Below are positions 39,789-47,124 of a DNA stretch of 58,406 bases, piece after piece. The position numbers were made by a program, and so were the translations under genes. Origin of the DNA: Elizabethkingia occulta. Lineage in GTDB: Bacteria > Bacteroidota > Bacteroidia > Flavobacteriales > Weeksellaceae. The notes beneath the pieces were generated by a model that was not told the DNA's origin, searched no databases, and was given only the letters and a program-made list of their open reading frames with translations. The DNA lies in NCBI RefSeq assembly GCF_002023715.1, contig NZ_MAHX01000019.1, forward strand, positions 1 to 58,406. The letters run 5' to 3'. Position 1 is the first letter of the stretch. The number at the start of each line of letters is the position of its first letter.

Positions 39789-41822
39789 TTATTTAATCTC
39801 AATTCCGTTTTCTACAGGTTCATCCGGAGTTACAAAAGATAATTTTCCGTCTGGTTTTGTTGTCAGAAGGAACATCCCCTGAGATTCAATACCACGGATT
39901 TTTCTTGGTGCAAGATTCAAAAGAATCATTACCTGCTTCCCGATTAATTCTTCAGGATTAAAGCTTTCAGCTACACCCGAAACTACAGTTCTGATATCTA
40001 CACCTGTATCCACTTTGAATTTTAAAAGCTTGTCTGCTTTTTCTACTTTCTCAGCTTCAAGGATTGTTGCTGTTCTTAAATCGATTTTTCCAAAGTCATC
40101 AAAAGTGATTTCTTCTTTCATAGGATTAGCGTTAGGGTTGGTCTTTTTATTATCTTGTTTTGTCTGTTCCAGTTTTTGGATTTGTGCTTCAATCACATCA
40201 TCTTCAATTTTTGAGAAAAGAAGAGATGCTTCATTGATCTGGTGTCCGCTGGCAATAAGAACATTATTATTTTCTAAATCTGCCCAGTCTGTTTTAGTAA
40301 CGTTGAACATATTCAACAACTTCTCAGAACTGAATGGCATAAACGGTTCAGATAGCTGTGCTAAAGCAACCGCTAATTGAGCACCTACAAAAAGAGAATG
40401 TGCTGCTTTTTCCGGATTATCTTTAATGGTCTTCCAAGGTTCTTCTGTTTGCAGGTATTGGTTACCAAAACGAGCAAGATTCATCAATGCCGATAAAGCA
40501 TTTCTAAATTCAAATTTATCTAAGAACTCAGCAATTTCTTTTGCAGCCTTGTTTATTTCAGCTAGTTCAGGTGCATTAACATCTCCCTGAGGAATAACAC
40601 CATCATAGTATTTATGAATTAATACCGCAACTCTGTTGATGAAGTTTCCGAAAATACCCACTAACTCTGAATTGTTCTTTGTCTGGAAGTCTTTCCATGT
40701 AAAATTGTTATCCTTAGTTTCTGGTGCAGAAGATAGCAGAGCATAACGCAATACATCCTGTTGTCCCGGGAATTCTTCTACATATTCATGTGCCCATACC
40801 GCCCAGTTTCTGGAAGTAGAAATTTTATCATTTTCCAGATTCAGGAATTCGAATGCAGGTACATTTTTAGGCATAATATAATCACCATGAGCCTTCATCA
40901 TAGCAGGGAAAATAATACAATGGAATACAATATTATCTTTTCCGATGAAATGGATCAGATTGCTGTCTTCATTTTGCCAGTAATCTTTCCAGTCCTTACC
41001 ATTTTTCTCAGCCCATTCTTTGGTAAAAGAAATATAACCGATAGGAGCGTCAAACCATACATACAATACTTTTCCTTCAGCACCCGGTAACGGAACCGGA
41101 ACTCCCCAGTTCAGGTCTCTCGTCATTGCACGAGGTTTCAACCCGTCATTTAGCCATGATTTTACCTGTCCGTATACATTTGGTTTCCAGTCATCCTTAT
41201 GACCTTCAATAATCCATTCGTTCAGGAAATTTTCATAATCGTTTAATGGAAGATACCAGTTCTTTGTTTCCTTTAGAACCGGAACATTTCCACTTAACAT
41301 AGATTTAGGATTGATAAGCTCGGAAGGAGAAAGGGTAGAGCCACATTTCTCACACTGGTCACCATAAGCATTTTCGTTGCCACAATTAGGGCATGTTCCA
41401 ACGATATAACGGTCAGCAAGAAATTCTCCTGCCTGCTCGTCAAAGTATTGTTCAGAAACTTCTTCAGTGAACTTTTCTTTATCGTAAAGTGTTTTAAAGA
41501 AATCTTGTGAAGTTTCATAATGTTTTTTAGAAGTCGTTCTGGAATACTCATCAAATGAGATTCCAAGATCTGCAAAAGACTTCTTAATAATCTCGTGATA
41601 TTTGTCTACTATATCCTGAGGTGTTACACCTTCTTTTTTAGCACGTATAGTAATTGGGATTCCGTGTTCGTCGGAACCACAGATAAAAGCAACATCTTTT
41701 CCTAATCTTCTCTGAAATCTCGCATAGACATCTGCAGGAATATAAACACCTGCTAAATGCCCAATATGAACCGGTCCGTTTGCATAAGGCAAAGCTGCCG
41801 TAATCATCTTTCTTGTAGACAT
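39789..41822 (-). CDS. metG: Methionyl-tRNA synthetase
   Basis: Charges tRNA-Met in the cytosol. The class I HIGH motif is exact (PVHIGHLAG, residues 17-25), the second motif is KISTS in [14 protein letters not shown], and the connective peptide carries a CPNC...CEKC zinc knuckle (about 143-160). The C-terminal 110 residues are an EMAP/Arc1p-like tRNA-binding domain ([25 protein letters not shown], in parts), which is standard in the 677-aa dimeric bacterial form. It is a single gene or heads a short read-through unit with the membrane-protein gene. The -7 box TATATTTG lies 17 nt before the start. Confidence 0.97.
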   Translation of the reverse strand: MSTRKMITAALPYANGPVHIGHLAGVYIPADVYARFQRRLGKDVAFICGSDEHGIPITIRAKKEGVTPQDIVDKYHEIIKKSFADLGISFDEYSRTTSKKHYETSQDFFKTLYDKEKFTEEVSEQYFDEQAGEFLADRYIVGTCPNCGNENAYGDQCEKCGSTLSPSELINPKSMLSGNVPVLKETKNWYLPLNDYENFLNEWIIEGHKDDWKPNVYGQVKSWLNDGLKPRAMTRDLNWGVPVPLPGAEGKVLYVWFDAPIGYISFTKEWAEKNGKDWKDYWQNEDSNLIHFIGKDNIVFHCIIFPAMMKAHGDYIMPKNVPAFEFLNLENDKISTSRNWAVWAHEYVEEFPGQQDVLRYALLSSAPETKDNNFTWKDFQTKNNSELVGIFGNFINRVAVLIHKYYDGVIPQGDVNAPELAEINKAAKEIAEFLDKFEFRNALSALMNLARFGNQYLQTEEPWKTIKDNPEKAAHSLFVGAQLAVALAQLSEPFMPFSSEKLLNMFNVTKTDWADLENNNVLIASGHQINEASLLFSKIEDDVIEAQIQKLEQTKQDNKKTNPNANPMKEEITFDDFGKIDLRTATILEAEKVEKADKLLKFKVDTGVDIRTVVSGVAESFNPEELIGKQVMILLNLAPRKIRGIESQGMFLLTTKPDGKLSFVTPDEPVENGIEIK

Positions 41823-41839
41823 TATTTTCTAGTTTTTTG

Positions 41840-41873
41840 CAAATATACGGATAATGCTAAAGAAAAAGGCCAA
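41840..41873 (-). promoter_or_regulatory. Promoter of metG
   Basis: On the minus strand TTG (41873-41871), 23 nt, TATATTTG (41847-41840). The spacing is at the long end of the flavobacterial range. It overlaps the terminator of the porin gene (41865-41891). Confidence 0.45.
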
Positions 41874-41891
41874 GCATTATACCTGACCTTT
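41865..41891 (-). terminator. Terminator of porin-like gene 1
   Basis: On the minus strand AAAGGTCA, 11-nt loop, TGGCCTTT (one U-G pair), followed by TTCTTT; 22 nt after the stop codon. Confidence 0.65.
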
Positions 41892-41913
41892 ACTGTATTT
41901 AAATAATAAGTGA

Positions 41914-42537
41914 TTAGAATGCTAAACCTAAGCCTACCTGGAATACATTATTTTTCGATTTGCTATAACTGTATCCGATAGGATTGTCCGTTTTACCAAT
42001 ATTCGTTAAACCTGCTACATAACGGGCATTGATTCCTAGATTTGGTGTAATATTGAAACCAAGACCTACTCCTAAACCAAAGTTGAATGTATTCAAATTA
42101 TCTGTAGCTGTTTTTGTCCAGTCATCTACAGAAACATTACCGTTCCCGTCTTTTAGTTTATTTTTAGCACTTACCAGAAAACTGAATTCCGGACCTGCTT
42201 CTAAATAAAATTGCTGAGTGGCATTGAACTGAAACATAACCGGTACAGAGATATAACCTAAATTGGTGCTGTAAGAATTCTGATTGTCTCTTCCGAAAGT
42301 AACCTTAGAGCCTAAATCGTTGTAAATAACCTCCGGTTGAATGCTGAAATTAGAAGAAAGGGGAGCGTTTAAGAAAACACCGGCGTTGAAGCCTATCTTA
42401 GACTTTGTGTCGCTAAGGCCTCCGTTTTCAGAAATTGAAGAAACGTTCATACCCGCCTTAATACCGAATTTCGGACCTACTTGTGAAAAGGCAAAAGTTC
42501 CTGCCAGTAATCCCAGTCCTAAAAATAGTTTTTTCAT
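41914..42537 (-). CDS. Outer-membrane beta-barrel (porin-family) protein, paralogue 1
   Basis: 207-aa beta-barrel with a signal peptide MKKLFLGLGLLAGTFAFSQ. The first strand pair, GPKFGIKAGMNVSSI, and alternating hydrophobic/polar strands to a terminal Phe (VFQVGLGLAF) fit the PorT/OMP_b-brl_2-type eight-stranded barrels common in Bacteroidota. Function is unknown, possibly small-solute or adhesion roles. It is one of three tandem paralogues (also at 42672 and 43716) with near-identical leaders (AAGTAAAATTT) and a shared sigma-54-like promoter element 28 nt upstream. Confidence 0.9.
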   Translation of the reverse strand: MKKLFLGLGLLAGTFAFSQVGPKFGIKAGMNVSSISENGGLSDTKSKIGFNAGVFLNAPLSSNFSIQPEVIYNDLGSKVTFGRDNQNSYSTNLGYISVPVMFQFNATQQFYLEAGPEFSFLVSAKNKLKDGNGNVSVDDWTKTATDNLNTFNFGLGVGLGFNITPNLGINARYVAGLTNIGKTDNPIGYSYSKSKNNVFQVGLGLAF

Positions 42538-42564
42538 AAATCAAATTTTACTTCCCGAAAACCT

Positions 42565-42580
42565 ACAAACCAAATGCCAA
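42565..42580 (-). promoter_or_regulatory. Sigma-54-like element of porin-like gene 1
   Basis: TTGGCATT-TGGT-TTGT on the minus strand: TTGGCA and TTG have the sigma-54 -24/-12 spacing, but the -12 C is T. No TAnnTTTG box is suitably placed. Confidence 0.5.
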
Positions 42581-42609
42581 AAAATAAGTCCATGTTTCTG
42601 GAAATAAAG

Positions 42610-42632
42610 AAAGCCCGATTTAATCGGGCTTT
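42610..42632 (-). terminator. Terminator of porin-like gene 2
   Basis: AAAGCCCGATT and its reverse complement around a single base, followed on the minus strand by CTTTATTT; 40 nt after the stop codon. Confidence 0.78.
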
Positions 42633-42671
42633 TCTTATTGAAATCAATAATTGATGTTTTTTCTTTTCTGA

Positions 42672-43304
42672 TTAGAAAGTGTAGCTTAATCCTAACTGGA
42701 TGTTTTCATTTCTAGAATCGTTGAAGTACTGACCTCTAGGAGTATCATTCTTACCGATTTTAGTGAATCCTGTAGTATATCTAGCGTTAATACCCCAGTT
42801 ATCAGTAATTCTGTAACCTAAACCGATAGCACCTGCAGCGTTAAATCTTTTAAGATCATCTAAAGCTTTGCTATCCCAGCTGTTAGTTACAGTTTGGCTA
42901 CCGCTTTTTAATTTGTTGTTAGCATTTACTAAATAACTGAATTCAGGACCAGCTTCTACATAGAATTTAGGAGTTACATTGAACTGAACCATTAATGGAA
43001 CAGAGATGTATCCCAGGTTAGTTTCGCTCTTTATTTTTTCACCATTTACATCTGCTGTAGATTTTGAACCCATGTAGTTGTAAATAACCTCTGGCTGGAA
43101 GTTAAATTTGTCAGACATTGGTACATTCATAAATACACCTCCGTTAAAACCAAATTTATGCTCAGTATCGCTGAAGTTTCCTTCTGTAATTCTAGAAAGG
43201 TTACCACCACCTTTGATACCAAATCTGATTCCACCATTATTCGTAGTTTGGGCAAAAGCCATCGTACCTAGAACAATACCTAGGCCTAAAAATACCTTTT
43301 TCAT
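42672..43304 (-). CDS. Outer-membrane beta-barrel (porin-family) protein, paralogue 2
   Basis: 210 aa from the ATG at 43304; signal peptide MKKVFLGLGIVLGTMAFAQ is almost identical to that of paralogue 3. The barrel starts GGIRFGIKGGGNLSRI and ends IQLGLSYTF with the usual C-terminal Phe. Shared blocks with the other two copies include the QPEVIYNYMG, NLGYISVPLMVQFN and YVEAGPEFSYLV motifs, so this cluster arose by tandem duplication. The start at 43304 is preferred to an in-frame TTG at 43358 because that codon lies in the -24 element. It has its own promoter element and terminator. Confidence 0.92.
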   Translation of the reverse strand: MKKVFLGLGIVLGTMAFAQTTNNGGIRFGIKGGGNLSRITEGNFSDTEHKFGFNGGVFMNVPMSDKFNFQPEVIYNYMGSKSTADVNGEKIKSETNLGYISVPLMVQFNVTPKFYVEAGPEFSYLVNANNKLKSGSQTVTNSWDSKALDDLKRFNAAGAIGLGYRITDNWGINARYTTGFTKIGKNDTPRGQYFNDSRNENIQLGLSYTF

Positions 43305-43342
43305 AATTTTAAATTTTACTTTACTTTGAGGTGATAACAATA

Positions 43343-43358
43343 ACAAACAAAGTGCCAA
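43343..43358 (-). promoter_or_regulatory. Sigma-54-like element of porin-like gene 2
   Basis: TTGGCACT-TTGT-TTGT on the minus strand, the closest of the three to the consensus TTGGCACG-N4-TTGC. A palindrome, ATGAC-GAAA-GTCAT (43393-43406), lies 35 bp upstream. Confidence 0.55.
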
Positions 43359-43664
43359 AGAGGGTTTTTATGGTATATAAAAGACCCTAAATATGACGAA
43401 AGTCATGTTTTTAGACATTTTAAATTATAGATTCAATATCTTTTTAAGAGAAATTATAATATTATGATAAATAGCCCTAGCAAATTGATACAGAGCAGAA
43501 AAAATAAATATCACAGAATAAAATCTAGGCTATCTGAAAGAGAAAAATAACCCAATCAGAGTTTTTTGAATTATACTTTCAATTTATATTGGAAAAGATA
43601 AAATATCTCAGGCTTCAAAATTAATAACAAACTATAGATTAAAAAGATTACCGAATAGTGGAAA
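43359..43664. other. Intergenic region between porin-like genes 2 and 3
   Basis: About 300 bp of AT-rich sequence without a supported gene. It contains ATGAC-GAAA-GTCAT at 43393-43406 and an imperfect AGGGT...ACCCT inverted repeat at 43360-43387, both upstream of the promoter element of gene 2. Nothing else is recognised. Confidence 0.5.
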
Positions 43665-43692
43665 AAAAGGACTGTCAACTGACAGTCCTTTT
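43665..43692 (-). terminator. Terminator of porin-like gene 3
   Basis: AAAAGGACTGTCA, 2-nt loop, TGACAGTCCTTTT, with T7 on the minus strand; 23 nt after the stop codon. Confidence 0.88.
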
Positions 43693-43715
43693 ATAATAAT
43701 TGATGTTGTTTTTTC

Positions 43716-44309
43716 TTAGAAAGTATAACCTAATCCTAATTGGAAGTTATTGTTCTTAACAGAATCTCCGTCGTTATTTTTGATTGTATTAGTGAATCCT
43801 GCTGTATAACGAGCATTGATGCTTAAGTTTGGTGTAAATCTGTAACCAGCACCTAGACCCATACCAAAGTTGAAAGTATTGTAACCGTCAGTACCACTAG
43901 TGTTCATACTTACTCCACTTACTGTTCTTTTATTTTGTGCATCCACTAAGAATCCAAATTCAGGACCAGCTTCAAGATAGAAATCCGGAGTTGCATTATA
44001 CTGAACCATTACTGGTACGTTAATATATCCTAGATTTAGTTTTCTGTCTGTTACATTACCCATATCTTTGAATTTAGCACCTTGCTGGCTGTATACAACC
44101 TCTGGCTGAATGCTGAATTCAGATGAAATAGGAGCGTTCATAAATACACCTGCGTAGAATCCTATCTTAGATTTTTCACCTATTGAATTCAAGTTAGTTA
44201 AGTCTGAAAGGTTACCACCAGCTTTAATACCGAATCTTGGACCAGCTGTAGATTGTGCGAATGCCATTGTACCTAATACAATACCTAATCCTAAAAATAC
44301 CTTTTTCAT
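43716..44309 (-). CDS. Outer-membrane beta-barrel (porin-family) protein, paralogue 3
   Basis: 197 aa from the ATG at 44309. Signal peptide MKKVFLGLGIVLGTMAFAQ; mature start GPRFGIKAGGNLSDL; barrel ending FQLGLGYTF. It shares the IQPEVVYSQQG, LNLGYINVPVMVQYN and YLEAGPEFGFLV blocks with its neighbours. The extension to 44417 is rejected because it lies upstream of the conserved signal peptide and runs into the promoter element. It shares the AAGTAAAATTTAAAATT leader with paralogue 2 base for base, which suggests recent duplication or conserved translation control. Confidence 0.92.
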   Translation of the reverse strand: MKKVFLGLGIVLGTMAFAQSTAGPRFGIKAGGNLSDLTNLNSIGEKSKIGFYAGVFMNAPISSEFSIQPEVVYSQQGAKFKDMGNVTDRKLNLGYINVPVMVQYNATPDFYLEAGPEFGFLVDAQNKRTVSGVSMNTSGTDGYNTFNFGMGLGAGYRFTPNLSINARYTAGFTNTIKNNDGDSVKNNNFQLGLGYTF

Positions 44310-44373
44310 AATTTTAAATTTTACTTTTTTTAATAATTTTAAACTTAATCTCTTTTTTGATGCTAGCATTATT

Positions 44374-44389
44374 TCAAATGGAATGCCAA
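44374..44389 (-). promoter_or_regulatory. Sigma-54-like element of porin-like gene 3
   Basis: TTGGCATT-CCAT-TTGA on the minus strand, same layout as the other two. A palindrome, TTTGACA-AAAA-TGTCAAA (44401-44418), stands 12 bp upstream. Leader length is about 50 nt. Confidence 0.48.
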
Positions 44390-44508
44390 ACTTTATTTCT
44401 TTTGACAAAAATGTCAAATTACTTTTATAGTTAACATTTAAAACATTGGTAATTACAATGTTTATGTTTTAATTTGGAATAAGTTTAAATAATTGTATAA
44501 AGCTTAAA

Positions 44509-45552
44509 TTATGCCTTATAGGCTTCTCGGTAGTACTGAATGGCAGTCTCAGTCTGACTTTTTGTAACCTCATAATCGTACAGACAATGACCTATCTTAT
44601 CTATAATTGAGAACTTTATAATACCATTGCTGTTCTTTTTGTCATTCAGCATCAGATTGTAAATGTCCTCGTGGCTAAAGTCATCAATAGAAAGGTATGG
44701 ATATATTGCAATAATGGCGTTAGTAATTTCTGCAAGAGTGGCTTCATCTATCAATTGGTTAGAGTAGGACAGATGTGCTTCCATAATCATTCCTGCTGCT
44801 ACAGCCTCACCGTGTGGAACGGGAGCTTCCTGCTGAAGGAAAAGGCTTTCTATAGCATGTCCTATTGTATGTCCGAAGTTAAGAGTCTTACGAATATTCT
44901 GTTCTTTGAAGTCCTGTTCTACTACATATTGCTTAATATTCATAGAATCTACCACAAATGGTTCTACGTTCTCTGGTGTTAATTCCAGTTGCTTTAGATT
45001 GTTCCAGTGTTGGTCGGAAGCGATCAGTCCGTGTTTCAGCATTTCTGCGAAACCACTTCTTAGTTCAGTAAATGGTAAGGTCTGAAGAAATTTAGGATAA
45101 GCAAAAATTTTCTCAGGTAAAGCAAATGTACCAATGATATTTTTATAATATTGATGATCTATTCCCGTTTTACCTCCAATGGAAGCATCTACCATAGACA
45201 GCAGAGTTGTTGGGATATTGATGAATTTAATACCTCTTTTATATGTAGAAGCAACAAAGCCACCCATATCAGTAATAACACCACCACCAATATTAATCAT
45301 TAAGGCATTTCTGTCCGTACCGAATTCCGAAAGGATTTCCCATAGCTGAGCAGCAGTTCCTATATTTTTTCCTTCTTCTCCGGCCTCAATTTCAATAATC
45401 TCAAACGGAATAGTGGTTTCCAGATTTGCCAATACTGCTGGAAGGCAATATTCATGAGTGTTTTCGTCTACCAGTAATAATAGCAGACTTGGGTTGGTTC
45501 TATCAATATATTCGTTAAGCTGGCTGAAGCTGTCGTCTAAAAAGCTGATCAT
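44509..45552 (-). CDS. aroB: 3-dehydroquinate synthase
   Basis: Second step of the shikimate pathway (DAHP to 3-dehydroquinate), NAD- and metal-dependent, cytosolic. The NAD-binding GGGVITDMGGF is at about 89-99; INIPTTLLSMVDASIGGKTGID (in parts) is the DHQS signature; metal ligands fit E in SGFAEMLKHG, H in FGHTIGHAIE and H in VPHGEAVAAGM. The 347 aa are the full single-domain form. It is a single gene, divergent from the proline dehydrogenase gene. Confidence 0.96.
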   Translation of the reverse strand: MISFLDDSFSQLNEYIDRTNPSLLLLLVDENTHEYCLPAVLANLETTIPFEIIEIEAGEEGKNIGTAAQLWEILSEFGTDRNALMINIGGGVITDMGGFVASTYKRGIKFINIPTTLLSMVDASIGGKTGIDHQYYKNIIGTFALPEKIFAYPKFLQTLPFTELRSGFAEMLKHGLIASDQHWNNLKQLELTPENVEPFVVDSMNIKQYVVEQDFKEQNIRKTLNFGHTIGHAIESLFLQQEAPVPHGEAVAAGMIMEAHLSYSNQLIDEATLAEITNAIIAIYPYLSIDDFSHEDIYNLMLNDKKNSNGIIKFSIIDKIGHCLYDYEVTKSQTETAIQYYREAYKA

Positions 45553-45863
45553 TCTGATTACTAATTTTTATATCATGCAAAAATACCGTTTTTGAATTGA
45601 AAAAAGTACTTAAAAGATAGTGTATTATTTAGTCTACTATGAATTTATATGGATCTTCATAGCAATATTATATGCTCTTTAGTGATCTGTAGCAATATGG
45701 TAATTTATATTCCAAAGCATTATGTTAAATGACCTGATAACATCTGATAAAAATTAGATATAAGAGTATGTTTACTTATAAGGTGTTATTTTTTTCAATA
45801 TTTTGAAGTTTAGAAAGGTACTTTATACTAAATTTGCGAATCATAAATTTAATAGAAATAGAG
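45553..45863. promoter_or_regulatory. Divergent control region of aroB and the proline dehydrogenase gene
   Basis: Toward aroB, TATTTTTG lies at 45585-45578 on the minus strand, 25 nt from its ATG, with no clear TTG. Toward the proline dehydrogenase gene, TTG at 45803-45805, 23 nt, TAAATTTG at 45829-45836, ending 27 nt before the ATG at 45864. The middle (45600-45800) is AT-rich with no recognised signal. Confidence 0.5.
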
Positions 45864-47033
45864 ATGAGTATTTTTGATAATACACAGATTGCATTTGCAG
45901 ATAAAACAACAGACCAGTTGAGAAAAGCATACTGGATGTTCAAAGGTATTGAAAACCCTACACTAACGAATATGGGCGTTTCTATGCTGAACTTTACCGT
46001 AAAGAACAACTTTCCTTTCGTAGATGGAATTGTAAAGAAAACTTTATTCGAACAATTCTGTGGTGGTGAAACCCGTGAAGAAAGTATACAAGCGGTGAAC
46101 AAACTATGGAAAAGAGGAGTAGGAAGTATTTTCGATTATTCTGTAGAAGGTAAAGAAGACGAAGAAAGCTTTGACAAAATCTGTAATGAAATTAAAGATA
46201 TTATCAAATTCTCTAAAGGTAATCCGGCTATTCCTTTTGTAGTATTCAAGCCAACAGCTTTCGGAAGAATAGACCTTTACGAGGAAGTAGGCAAGGGAAG
46301 AGAGCTTACAACAAGCGAAAAGGAAGAGTGGGAGCGTGTAAGAACCCGTTTCGATGAAGTTTGTAAACTGTGCCATGAAAATAACATTAAAGTAATGGTA
46401 GATGCTGAAGAATCCTGGATGCAGGATGCAGCTGATCACCTTACTGAAGAAATGATGGAAAAATACAACAAGGAAACTCCTATTGTATGGAATACCATCC
46501 AGATGTACAGAACTTTCAGATTGGAATATATGGAAGGTCACTTGCAAAGAGCTCGTGAAAAAGGTTATTTCATTGGTTATAAAATTGTTCGTGGTGCCTA
46601 TATGGAAAAAGAGCGCGACAGAGCCATAAGAATGGGATACCCTTCACCAATTCAGCCTACTAAGCAAGCTACAGATGATAACTATAATGCAGGCATCGAC
46701 TTTATTATGGGACATCAGGATATTGTTTCAGCATTCTTCGGAACTCACAACGAGAAGAGTACCGAGCTGATAATGGATAAAATGAAAGCTGCAGGATTGG
46801 CAAACGATTCATCTCATGTATATTTCGGACAGTTGTACGGAATGTCCGATAATATTACATTCTACCTTTCCAGCTTACATTATAATGTAGCTAAATATTT
46901 GCCTTATGGTCCGGTGAAAGACGTAGTGCCATATCTAACACGTCGTGCGCAGGAAAATACTTCTGTGGCGGGACAGACAGGAAGAGAACTTTCTTTGATT
47001 CAGAAAGAAATCAAGAGAAGAAAGAAAAAATAA
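45864..47033 (+). CDS. Proline dehydrogenase
   Basis: FAD-dependent oxidation of proline to pyrroline-5-carboxylate; monofunctional enzyme (389 aa) acting at the membrane or in the cytosol. The barrel signature includes FVVFKPTAFG, KVMVDAEESWMQDA, YKIVRGAYMEKERDRAI and the FGTHNEKSTELI and YFGQLYGMSD blocks, which carry substrate-binding residues. The P5C dehydrogenase partner of PutA is absent, as usual in Bacteroidota. The ATG at 45864 is chosen over one 30 nt earlier because that codon overlaps the -7 element. It is a single gene before priA. Confidence 0.93.
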   Translation: MSIFDNTQIAFADKTTDQLRKAYWMFKGIENPTLTNMGVSMLNFTVKNNFPFVDGIVKKTLFEQFCGGETREESIQAVNKLWKRGVGSIFDYSVEGKEDEESFDKICNEIKDIIKFSKGNPAIPFVVFKPTAFGRIDLYEEVGKGRELTTSEKEEWERVRTRFDEVCKLCHENNIKVMVDAEESWMQDAADHLTEEMMEKYNKETPIVWNTIQMYRTFRLEYMEGHLQRAREKGYFIGYKIVRGAYMEKERDRAIRMGYPSPIQPTKQATDDNYNAGIDFIMGHQDIVSAFFGTHNEKSTELIMDKMKAAGLANDSSHVYFGQLYGMSDNITFYLSSLHYNVAKYLPYGPVKDVVPYLTRRAQENTSVAGQTGRELSLIQKEIKRRKKK

Positions 47034-47041
47034 ATAATCTG

Positions 47042-47107
47042 AAAATCTGAGATTGAGAAAATTTCCTGCTATAGAATTATAGAAGAAATACTCACTCTCA
47101 GATTTTT
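47042..47107 (+). terminator. Possible terminator after the proline dehydrogenase gene
   Basis: AAAATCTGAGATTGAG (47042-47057) pairs with CTCACTCTCAGATTTT (47091-47106) with one mismatch, followed by a T run. The loop is long (33 nt). Confidence 0.6.
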
Positions 47108-47124
47108 TATATTTTTAAATAAAA

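Noticed and set aside
43305-43358. Extended start of porin-like gene 2 at 43358, and likewise of gene 3 at 44417
   Set aside because: The extensions precede a perfect signal peptide and overlap the promoter elements.
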